Below, piece after piece: positions 35,884 to 42,804 of a stretch of DNA of 64,000 nt; the first letter of the stretch is position 1; each line of letters starts with the position of its first letter. Below the pieces are notes generated by a model. That model was not told the DNA's origin. It did no database searches and worked only from the letters and a program-made list of their open reading frames with translations. The stretch lies in contig NZ_JAZKUD010000010.1 in the NCBI RefSeq assembly GCF_036625275.1, forward strand, positions 16,167 through 80,166, given 5' to 3'. Made by a program: the position numbers and the translations under genes. Origin of the DNA: Accumulibacter sp036625275 (GTDB lineage: Bacteria; Pseudomonadota; Gammaproteobacteria; Burkholderiales; Rhodocyclaceae).

Positions 35884-36525
35884 TCACGACAGCGCCGCCG
35901 TGGCTTGCTGGATCGCCGGAGTGGCTTCCGGTTGGCTTGCGTGCACCACCACATATTCCGGCAGCTCGGTTTCCAGTCCGGCCGGCCTGTCCTCATCGAC
36001 ATCCACCGCCGCCAACCAGAAGGAAAGCTGGTACCCCTGCGGGGTGCGTGCCAGGACGATCTCCCGCAACTTTTCGTGCTGGAAACGCCGCTCATCCTCG
36101 GCCTTGAGCGTCAACTGGAAACGCATGCGCCCATCAAGGGTATACATTGAGAGCAGGCCCTCCTTGAGGCTGAGGGTGTGCCGGTCGAAATAGACCGGGG
36201 CACTCGGAAGAAACTGCAGCAGAGGCAAGGGGCGATCCGGATGGCTGGTGATGTTGAACGGGCTATTGGGGTGTTGCAGGATCAGACGGCAAGTACGCGA
36301 GACCGAATAGATCGCGTTGCAGACCATCTGCGATCCCACCTGCGGGAAGCGCTGACGCAGGTCATGGTAGGTGATGTGGTGCAGGGCCACCCGGTTCCAG
36401 CATCGGGTTTGCTGCACCACCGGCGCCAGCGCATTGCAGACCTCGGCGAACGCCACCTGCAAAGCCTGCAGGCGTGCCGTTTGCTCGGCTGTGGTGGTGA
36501 GGATGATATGCAACGGGGAAGTCAT
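35884..36525 (-). CDS. TnpB N-terminal-half-like protein lacking RuvC domain
   Basis: A 213-aa protein, intact ORF. Pattern matches the N-terminal half of IS605-type TnpB: helix LQALQVAFAEVCNALAP, YHDLRQRFPQVGSQMVCNAIYSVSRTCR (51-80), then the strand-rich VYFDRHTLSLKEGLLSMYTLDGRMRFQL (111-138) and LREIVLARTPQGYQLSFWLAAV (153-174). The sequence stops where the RuvC DED nuclease domain would begin; no zinc ribbon is present. So it could bind RNA but not cut DNA. It leads the secretion operon, 69 bp before the first ABC gene. Alternatives: a truncated transposon relic still open by chance, or a domesticated regulator. Confidence 0.65.
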   Translation of the reverse strand: MTSPLHIILTTTAEQTARLQALQVAFAEVCNALAPVVQQTRCWNRVALHHITYHDLRQRFPQVGSQMVCNAIYSVSRTCRLILQHPNSPFNITSHPDRPLPLLQFLPSAPVYFDRHTLSLKEGLLSMYTLDGRMRFQLTLKAEDERRFQHEKLREIVLARTPQGYQLSFWLAAVDVDEDRPAGLETELPEYVVVHASQPEATPAIQQATAALS

Positions 36526-36555
36526 ATAGGAGATGATACCACAAGCTCCTATATG
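36523..36555. promoter_or_regulatory. perfect 10-bp palindrome over start of TnpB-like gene
   Basis: CATATAGGAG (36523-36532) and CTCCTATATG (36546-36555) are perfect inverted copies with a 13-nt spacer. The left arm includes the start codon of the leftward gene. As RNA the hairpin would hide that ATG; as DNA it is a candidate operator for a dimeric regulator controlling the whole secretion operon. Confidence 0.75.
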
Positions 36556-36806
36556 AAAACACGGGAACCGTAAATTTTTTGTGGAAGTCGTGGCCGCAAC
36601 CGCCTGCCGCTGGCTTGTGATTCAGGAAGGTTGCATATGGAAATTAGCCTTGAATCAGTCAATTGCAGATCATGTCTAATCCAGGTTATGAACTGCAACC
36701 CATTGATTCATATGGTCGTGCGATTGCCATGGCTTGTGATTCCGCGCACATCGTACAAACCGGGCAAAGGCTTATACTTCCGGACGTTGAACAGGAAAGG
36801 ATTGTG

Positions 36807-38129
36807 ATGATGTACGAGCTGCTTCGCCCAACCCTGCTGTTGCGCCTGCTGCTGACGATCGGGATGCTTCTGGCGCTGGCGTCGGTCGCGCGGGCGTCCA
36901 CTTCCGTGGGCGAAGTGACCCTCAGCATCGGCAGCAGCCAGGTCCAGCGCGAGGGCCGGAGCGAACCCGTTGCCAAGGGATACCGTATCGTTCCCGGCGA
37001 TGTCATTCGCACCACCACCAACGGGCACGTGCATGTCCGATTCGTCGATGGCGCACTGGTCAGCGTTCGTCCGGACTCGATATTGCAAGTGGTCGAGTAT
37101 CGTTATGATCCGGCCAATCCTTCGGCATCATTGATCAAGTTCTACCTTGAAACGGGGACCATGCGCGGCATCTCGGGGCTGGCCGCACAAGCGGCTCGTG
37201 ACAAGTTCCGCCTGAACACCCCGCTGGTGGCGATCGGCGTCAAGGGAACCGACTTCGTCACCCAGGCCGATGCCAAGCGCGCGGTGGTTCTGGTCAACCA
37301 GGGGGCGGTCGTCCTCGCTCCGCTCGATAACGCCTGTCTTGTTGACGGTTTCGGGCCCTGTGCCACCCCCCGTGCACGGGAACTGGCGGCGACCATGGAC
37401 GGCATGGCGCTGGTGTATCGCCAGGCGGCTCGCGAGCCGCTGCTGCAGCCGGTCAATTCGCTGCAGGGAGGGGACAAGATCACCCCGACCTTGTTCCAGG
37501 AACGGATCGGCAGCGCCAGCACGGCGACTGCGGTGGCAGACAGCCGAAGCCCCGGACAGGTCCTGGCGCGGGAAGCGGCTGCGTTGGCGGAAATCCGGGC
37601 GCGGGCCGAGCGAGCAGAGACACCCCCGCTGACCAACAGCCTGATCTGGGGACGCTGGGGCGACAACGTCAGACCGGGCGACAACCTGACCGTTCCCTTC
37701 AAGGAGGCGCTGAGCGGTAATCGTGTCACGGTCGGCGACGGCTACTATTTCCTGTTCCGCAACGAGACCATCACCAATACCCTGACCAACGCCAGCGGCC
37801 TGGCGAATTTCCGCCTCGAAAGCGGCACGGCTTCCTATCGTGATCCGTCCAACGTGGTCTCGGCGGCGATCGTCGATGGCGGTTCGCTGAGCATCGATTT
37901 CGGCCGCAATACCTTTGCCACGCAGCTTGCCGTCACCGCCCGGAGCGTCGGGACCCAGGCGGTCACCGCATCTGGAACAATCGACCGGAACACCGGATAC
38001 TTTCTCAGTAACGGTGCCGCTGACCGGGTGGCCGGAGCCGTCTCTCTGGATACCAGTCAAGCCGGCTATTTCTTCAGCAAATCCGTCGGGAATGGCGCCT
38101 TGATGGGTGCCACGCTTTGGCGTCGCTGA
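36807..38129 (+). CDS. FecR-domain secreted/periplasmic protein
   Basis: A 440-aa protein starting at ATG 36807 behind AGGAAAGG; upstream in-frame ATGs lack a ribosome site. Signal peptide: a hydrophobic run of leucines to ~residue 24 and a probable cleavage after SVARA. Residues 35-160 form a FecR domain (GYRIVPGDVIRTTTNGHVHVRF, TPLVAIGVKGTDFV). The C-terminal ~190 residues are of unknown fold, rich in Asn, Gly and Ser. Divergent from the secretion operon and 13 bp from a CHASE2-cyclase, with which it commonly pairs. Likely an extracytoplasmic sensor or surface factor. Confidence 0.85.
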   Translation: MMYELLRPTLLLRLLLTIGMLLALASVARASTSVGEVTLSIGSSQVQREGRSEPVAKGYRIVPGDVIRTTTNGHVHVRFVDGALVSVRPDSILQVVEYRYDPANPSASLIKFYLETGTMRGISGLAAQAARDKFRLNTPLVAIGVKGTDFVTQADAKRAVVLVNQGAVVLAPLDNACLVDGFGPCATPRARELAATMDGMALVYRQAAREPLLQPVNSLQGGDKITPTLFQERIGSASTATAVADSRSPGQVLAREAAALAEIRARAERAETPPLTNSLIWGRWGDNVRPGDNLTVPFKEALSGNRVTVGDGYYFLFRNETITNTLTNASGLANFRLESGTASYRDPSNVVSAAIVDGGSLSIDFGRNTFATQLAVTARSVGTQAVTASGTIDRNTGYFLSNGAADRVAGAVSLDTSQAGYFFSKSVGNGALMGATLWRR

Positions 38130-38142
38130 AGGAGCCATCCCC

Positions 38143-40122
38143 ATGATTGACCATCTCAGAGGGATTTTTCGTCGCATCTCTCCGGCATTCGCCGCGGGCC
38201 TGCTGCAAAAACCGGCGCGGCTGCGACTCGCCGCCCTGTTCGCCGCCACGGTCCTGACGCTGCTGGCCACCGGCCTGTCGGACCTGTCCCAATGGGACGA
38301 GCTTGCGGCCAGCCTGTCCTGGCGAATGGCCGACCAGCAAGCCGTGGAGCGGCGCATCGTGGTCATCGATATCGATGAAAAAAGCATTCAGGCGATCGGC
38401 GCCTGGCCGTGGCCGCGCGCCCGCCAGGCCGAGCTGCTCGAGAAGCTGGACCAGGCGGGCGTCAGCCTGAAAATTCTCGACATCCTCTTCGATGGCCCCA
38501 GTCCGGACGATGCCCGCCTGTCGGACGCGCTGGCGAGCGCGGTGCCTACGGTCATGGCGCAACTCTTTTCCCTGTCGCCCGAGCCGGCAGTACACAGCGG
38601 CCAATTGGCGGGTGCGCTGCCCTTTGCCGCCTGTCCCCGGCCGGCCGAGCGGGCTTATGGCTACATGGCCAGCGACGCGCAGTTGCGCGCGTCGCCTTTC
38701 GCCGGCCACATCACGCCGCTGGTGGACCCTGACGGCGCGATCCGCCAGGTGCCGGCGCTGATCTGTCACGATGGCAAAACCTATGCCTCGCTGGCGATTG
38801 CCGGTGTCATTGCTGCAAGTCAGGCCGTTCCCGAACTGCACCCCGGCGTATCGCTGCTCGATCCGCCCTGGTGGCTTGACCTCGGCGGCCTGCGTCTGCC
38901 GCTCGACGGAGCCGGTCACCTGCGCGTCTCCTATCAGATGCCACGCGTCGGCCTGCTGGCGATCTCGGCCGCAGACGTGCTGCAGGGCAGGGCGCCGGTC
39001 GACCTGCTGCAGGGCGCCTGGGTGTTGGTAGGCGCCACCGCTTTCGGCGCCCGTGACGCCATCCCCACCCCGCAGGGGCGCGCCGTCAGCGGTGTCGAGG
39101 TGCACGCACAGTTGCTCTCCGCAATGCTCGACGATCGCACGCCCTATCGGCCACGCGGCGCCGCCCTGTGGTCCTGGCTGCTGGGGGGGCTGAGCGCGTT
39201 GCTGTTGCTCGCCGCCCTGCGCCTGGCGCCGCGCGGCACAGCGCTCGTCCTGCCCATGGTGGCCCTGACCAACCTCCTGGCGATTTTTGGTTTGAGCACC
39301 CTGATGCTGCTCAACCAGCACCTCTGGCTGGGCTGGGTGGCTCCCGGTGTGTTCACCGTGTTCGCCGCCATGCTGCTCAGTGCTGGCGAATTTGCTCGCC
39401 TGCGCTGCGAGCGCGAGCGCCTCTATTCCCATCTGGCCAGCTACCTGCCCGAACCGGTGGCACGTCAGGTGGCCACCCAGGAGCCGTGTGCGCAGGTGCG
39501 CGCCACACGCTGCGAAGCGACCGTGCTGCACGCCGACCTGCGCAACTTCTCCGCCTATTGCGCAGGCCGCCCGCCGGAGGAAACCGCCATGGTTCTGCAT
39601 CTGTTCTTCACCACGGCCAGCCGCATCGTCGAAGCGCATGGCGGGGTGGTCGAACAGATGGTCGGCGACAGCCTGCTGGCGGTCTGGAACGGCTCGGCGC
39701 CCTGTACCGACCACGGCGCTCGCGCCCTCGATGCCGCGGAAGAACTTTGGCGGGTCTGTACGCCGCAGTTACCGCGCATCGCTTCACGGCATGTGCCGCC
39801 GCTCGACCTGGGCATCGGCGTTGAAACCGGCACGGTCCTGATCGGATCTTTCGGGCCGGCCGCCAGACGTACTCATGCCGTATTGGGTGAAGCAGTGACC
39901 ATCGCCACTCGCCTGCAAGCGCTCACCGGCGAATTGGCCCATCCCATCCTGGTCGGTTCGGCGGTTGCCGGCACCGACCCTGAACGCACCCACCGGCTCG
40001 GCGATTTCCTGCTCGCCGGAATGACCGAGCCGCGCACGGTGTATGCGATCCCTGTAAAATATCCCAAGGGTCATCTGCGCCTCGTCTTCGACGCGGAAGC
40101 CGAGCAGCAGACTACCGGCTGA
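38143..40122 (+). CDS. CHASE2-domain adenylate/guanylate cyclase
   Basis: A 659-aa membrane receptor. TM1 lies at about 30-50, followed by the periplasmic CHASE2 domain (residues ~55-335: RRIVVIDIDEKSIQAIGAWPWPR and DIPTPQGRAVSGVEVHAQ-like GVEVHAQLLSAMLDD). Three transmembrane helices follow at 345-425. The cyclase class III domain begins at ~455: LHADLRNFSAY (metal Asp ~465), GDSLLAVWNG (second metal Asp ~508), and LGEAVTIATRLQ. Predicted cAMP or cGMP production in response to an outside signal. Start at ATG 38143, 13 bp after fecR, with GGAGCC upstream. Confidence 0.9.
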   Translation: MIDHLRGIFRRISPAFAAGLLQKPARLRLAALFAATVLTLLATGLSDLSQWDELAASLSWRMADQQAVERRIVVIDIDEKSIQAIGAWPWPRARQAELLEKLDQAGVSLKILDILFDGPSPDDARLSDALASAVPTVMAQLFSLSPEPAVHSGQLAGALPFAACPRPAERAYGYMASDAQLRASPFAGHITPLVDPDGAIRQVPALICHDGKTYASLAIAGVIAASQAVPELHPGVSLLDPPWWLDLGGLRLPLDGAGHLRVSYQMPRVGLLAISAADVLQGRAPVDLLQGAWVLVGATAFGARDAIPTPQGRAVSGVEVHAQLLSAMLDDRTPYRPRGAALWSWLLGGLSALLLLAALRLAPRGTALVLPMVALTNLLAIFGLSTLMLLNQHLWLGWVAPGVFTVFAAMLLSAGEFARLRCERERLYSHLASYLPEPVARQVATQEPCAQVRATRCEATVLHADLRNFSAYCAGRPPEETAMVLHLFFTTASRIVEAHGGVVEQMVGDSLLAVWNGSAPCTDHGARALDAAEELWRVCTPQLPRIASRHVPPLDLGIGVETGTVLIGSFGPAARRTHAVLGEAVTIATRLQALTGELAHPILVGSAVAGTDPERTHRLGDFLLAGMTEPRTVYAIPVKYPKGHLRLVFDAEAEQQTTG

Positions 40123-40142
40123 CTTCGATGCAGCGGCATTGG

Positions 40143-40499
40143 CTGCTGTCGAGTACAGACTCCCCAACCCCTTCCACGGCCCGCGCTGCAGCGGCACGGA
40201 GCAGTGCTCCGCGAAGCCCCGCCTTTGCCCCCGCGAGGGGGACGAGAGCATGTGATCGAAGGTCTGCATGTCGGGGAAGGTCGAAAAGGTCAAGGTCGAA
40301 AAGGTCGAAAAGGTCGAAAAGGCCGAAAAGGCCGAAAAGGCCGAAAAGGCCGAAAAGGCCGAAAAGGCCGAAAAGGCCGAAAAGGCCGAAAAGGCCGAAA
40401 AGGCCGAAAAGGCCGAAAAGGCCGAAAAGGCCGAAAAGGCCGGGAAAATCGCTAATCTCCCCTCCCCCCTCGCGGGGGAGGGGTCGGGGGAGAGGGGGA
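40143..40499. repeat. GC-rich repeat block R1 with relic DUF559 3' end
   Basis: Starts with a sequence resembling the last codons of the DUF559 gene, then a GGCCCGCGCTGCA and GGAGCAGTGCTCCGCGAA block, the 9-bp minisatellite, and ends with CTCCCCTCCCC palindromes before the DUF559 start. The same order without the minisatellite recurs at 40818-41084. It fills the 377-bp gap after the cyclase gene. Confidence 0.75.
40279..40437. repeat. 9-bp minisatellite
   Basis: Four GGTCGAAAA units (one followed by a shortened GGTCAA unit) then thirteen perfect GGCCGAAAA units, 159 bp in all. Nine is a multiple of three, so the reading frames stay open; in one frame it would encode repeating Lys-Ala-Glu, in another Arg-Lys-Gly, in antisense Phe-Ser-Ala or Leu-Phe-Gly. 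None of these ORFs has a credible start, so I treat it as non-coding. Confidence 0.95.
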
Positions 40500-40991
40500 A
40501 TGGTGACACAAAAAATCGTCAAATCCCTGCGCCAGCACATGACCGAAGCCGAACATCTGCTCTGGCAGCACCTGCGCGGACATCGGCTGAACGGGGAAAA
40601 GTTCAGGCGGCAGCAAGCGATTGGTCCGTATGTGGTGGATTTCGTGCATTTCGGTGCTCGTGTCGTCATAGAAGCCGACGGTGGGCAACACAATGAATCG
40701 CCAGGCGATGAAAGACGCGAGGCATGGTTGAAGTCACAGGGGTTCCGGGTCCTGCGGTTCTGGAATAACGAGATCTGCAATGAAACCGCGGCCGTTCTCG
40801 AGGCCGTGCTGGCTGCGGTCGAGCACAGCCCCCTCTCCCCCAACCCCTTCCACGGCCCGCGCTGCATCGCGGGCCGGCTGCGGCGGCACGGAGCAGTGCT
40901 CCGCGAAACCCCGCCTTCGCCCCTCGCGAGGGGGGAGGGGAGCATGAGGGTTGAAGGACTGCATGCCGAGGAGGGTCGGGGAGATCGCTGA
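40500..40991 (+). CDS. DUF559 endonuclease-like protein
   Basis: A 163-codon ORF. Residues 1-107 are a complete DUF559 domain (Vsr/PD-(D/E)xK-like fold): SLRQHMTEAEHLLWQHLRG, FRRQQAIGPYVVDFVHF, VVIEADGGQH with catalytic-type acidic residues, and FRVLRFWNNEI. The last ~55 residues are translation of the following GC-rich repeat and probably not part of the functional fold. The gene is bracketed by near-identical repeat blocks. Function is unestablished; nuclease activity is inferred from the fold. Confidence 0.8.
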   Translation: MVTQKIVKSLRQHMTEAEHLLWQHLRGHRLNGEKFRRQQAIGPYVVDFVHFGARVVIEADGGQHNESPGDERREAWLKSQGFRVLRFWNNEICNETAAVLEAVLAAVEHSPLSPNPFHGPRCIAGRLRRHGAVLRETPPSPLARGEGSMRVEGLHAEEGRGDR

Positions 40992-41084
40992 TTGCCCTCC
41001 CCTTGGTCGCCCCTCCCCCCTTGCGGGGGAGGGGTTGGGGGAGAGGGGGGAATGGTTGCACAAGAATTCGTCAAATCTATCCAC
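40818..41084. repeat. GC-rich repeat block R2 with relic DUF559 5' end
   Basis: Direct counterpart of R1. It ends, from ATG 41052, with the first ten codons of another DUF559 gene (MVAQEFVKSI beside MVTQKIVKSL), after which the similarity stops. Distance between the two DUF559 starts is 552 bp. Confidence 0.75.
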
Positions 41085-41112
41085 CCAACCCCTTCATTTG
41101 TACCCCATCACC

Positions 41113-42480
41113 ATGAGCCGGTCGACCTTTTTCCGCTTTTCCCCCGGCTCCATGATCCTCTGCGGAATCGCGCTGTGGGCTGCGGCCGTCGGCCCGGCGG
41201 CGGCATCCGGGCCGGCTGCCAGCGACACCACCTGCCCTCCCTCCTTTCCCGTCCAGCCTCCCCTCCAGCCGGCCCAGCGCGAAGCCGAAGCGGCGCGTCT
41301 CGCCGGTCTGGAAGATCCCTGCCAGAACCGGGCCGATTATTTTGCCTACCAGGGAGTGCTGCTGCTGACCCTCGGGCGCCCCCAGAAAGCGGCCCTGGCG
41401 CTGGAGAAGGCCCTGCTGCTCAATCCCGACCTGGCGGGCGCGCAGCTCGACTACGCGCAGGCGCTCGCAGAAATCGGCCAACGCGATTCCGCCATCAGCC
41501 TTGCCAACGAGGTCTCGCAACATCCTGATATTCCATTTGCATTGCAGGCGTGGTTGTCCGAGCAACTGGGCGTCTGGAAGGGAGACGGCTGGCTGCTGGA
41601 CTGGTCGGTCGAGTTCCTGGGGGGCGCCGAATCGAATCTCAACAGCGCCCCCGGCATCCAGTTCCTGACCCTGACCCTGCCCGGCGGCAGCGTCCCGGTG
41701 CAACTGGCCGACAACGAGCGCATTCCCGGCGGCGCGGCGCGCACCGCCTGGGTCGGCTCCGCCGCTCGCGCCTGGGGGGGCGGAATGGTCCTGTTCAACG
41801 GCGAAATCAGCACCCGCAACAGTCCCGGCCAGTCGGACACCAACCAGGCGATCGTCAGTGCCAACGCCGCCTACTTTCATCCCTTCCTCGACGGGCAGAT
41901 CGGCCTCCGTTTCGGTCAGACCCGGCTCTGGATGGCCAACCAGCCGACTTACACCAGCACCGGCTGGGGTCTGCTCTACCAGCTCCCGCTGCCCTTTGCA
42001 CCCGCCGGCTGCGCCAGCAATCTCGGCTACAGCGTGGAAAACCGGGATTTTCCCGCGGCCCCGCTGCAGGCCGGCCGCTACGCCGGCCCCAAGGCCTGGC
42101 TGTTCTGTCGAGGCGAAGTCTGGGATTTCAACGTCCTGTTGCAGGATCGCAAAGACCGCGCGCGCGACTCCGACCGGCTGGGCGGCGACCAGCGGCGCTC
42201 CGACATCACCCTCGGCATTGCCCGCAGACTGGGGCCGGACACCGTGTCGCTGTGGGTCCAGCGTGGCCGGGACCTCGACGACCTGCCCTACAATCCGCTG
42301 CTCGGCGGCCAGCCGCGCCGCGTCGATCGTTTGGCCAGCCGCCTCTCCTACGAACATCCGCTGGCCGATCAGTGGTCTATCGTCACTTATTTGGAAAATA
42401 CGTTGCAAAAAAGCAACATCGCTCTGTTCAACATGGAAAATCGTGCGATATACTTCGGCCTCAAGTTTCACGGGCGCTGA
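41113..42480 (+). CDS. TPR/beta-barrel outer-membrane protein (Slam-like)
   Basis: A 455-aa protein from ATG 41113; upstream in-frame codons belong to the repeat. Signal peptide to about residue 32 (cleavage near AAASG). Residues 60-150 are two to three TPR-like helical pairs (YFAYQGVLLLTLGRPQKAALALEKALLLNP). Residues 165-455 form a strand-rich, aromatic-alternating barrel ending LFNMENRAIYFGLKF. This order is that of the surface lipoprotein assembly modifiers (DUF560). It lies directly upstream of the surface-protein genes, so it may help place a surface protein. The Slam assignment is tentative. Confidence 0.65.
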   Translation: MSRSTFFRFSPGSMILCGIALWAAAVGPAAASGPAASDTTCPPSFPVQPPLQPAQREAEAARLAGLEDPCQNRADYFAYQGVLLLTLGRPQKAALALEKALLLNPDLAGAQLDYAQALAEIGQRDSAISLANEVSQHPDIPFALQAWLSEQLGVWKGDGWLLDWSVEFLGGAESNLNSAPGIQFLTLTLPGGSVPVQLADNERIPGGAARTAWVGSAARAWGGGMVLFNGEISTRNSPGQSDTNQAIVSANAAYFHPFLDGQIGLRFGQTRLWMANQPTYTSTGWGLLYQLPLPFAPAGCASNLGYSVENRDFPAAPLQAGRYAGPKAWLFCRGEVWDFNVLLQDRKDRARDSDRLGGDQRRSDITLGIARRLGPDTVSLWVQRGRDLDDLPYNPLLGGQPRRVDRLASRLSYEHPLADQWSIVTYLENTLQKSNIALFNMENRAIYFGLKFHGR

Positions 42481-42804
42481 TCCGGGTTTTCTTCCTGCGG
42501 CCGTGGGACTGATGGTTTTGTCATAGACAGGGCAGCGAACCGCGAGTAGTGTCTGAGTAAGGTCTTTGTGATTGCAATCACAAACAGGCGGGATTCCGGA
42601 AAGCTACCATGTGCTCGTCTGATGGTGTGGCCTCTCTGGCGAAAAGCAGGATCGCCCGAGACCAGGCGGTTCCGGGGAAGCAATGCAGCGAAAGCCGACC
42701 GGACAAAAGATGAAGCACTTTGCCTCAGACTGTTTTGGCGAGTATCCAAAAACTAGGCCTCGGCTTTGTGCGCAAAATTTATTCAACCTTTGAAAGGAAG
42801 TTTC
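42481..42804 (+). other. long leader region of the S-layer-like gene
   Basis: 324 bp with no supported ORF before the 1350-aa gene. GAAAGGAAG (42793-42799 region) is the Shine-Dalgarno. The length is consistent with a long 5' leader, common for highly expressed surface-layer genes, but no specific promoter could be assigned. Confidence 0.5.

Noticed and set aside
38074..39714. 546-codon antisense frame over the CHASE2 cyclase
   Set aside because: It overlaps a recognisable cyclase on the + strand and has no family features; GC-rich DNA often leaves antisense frames open.
40279..40437. possible CRISPR array
   Set aside because: Units are 9 bp and contiguous without spacers; no cas genes nearby.
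40204..40696. Lys/Ala/Glu- and Gly/Arg/Lys-repeat ORFs across the minisatellite
   Set aside because: The repeat unit of 9 bp keeps several frames open at once; no ribosome site and no conserved partner, so they are not credible proteins.
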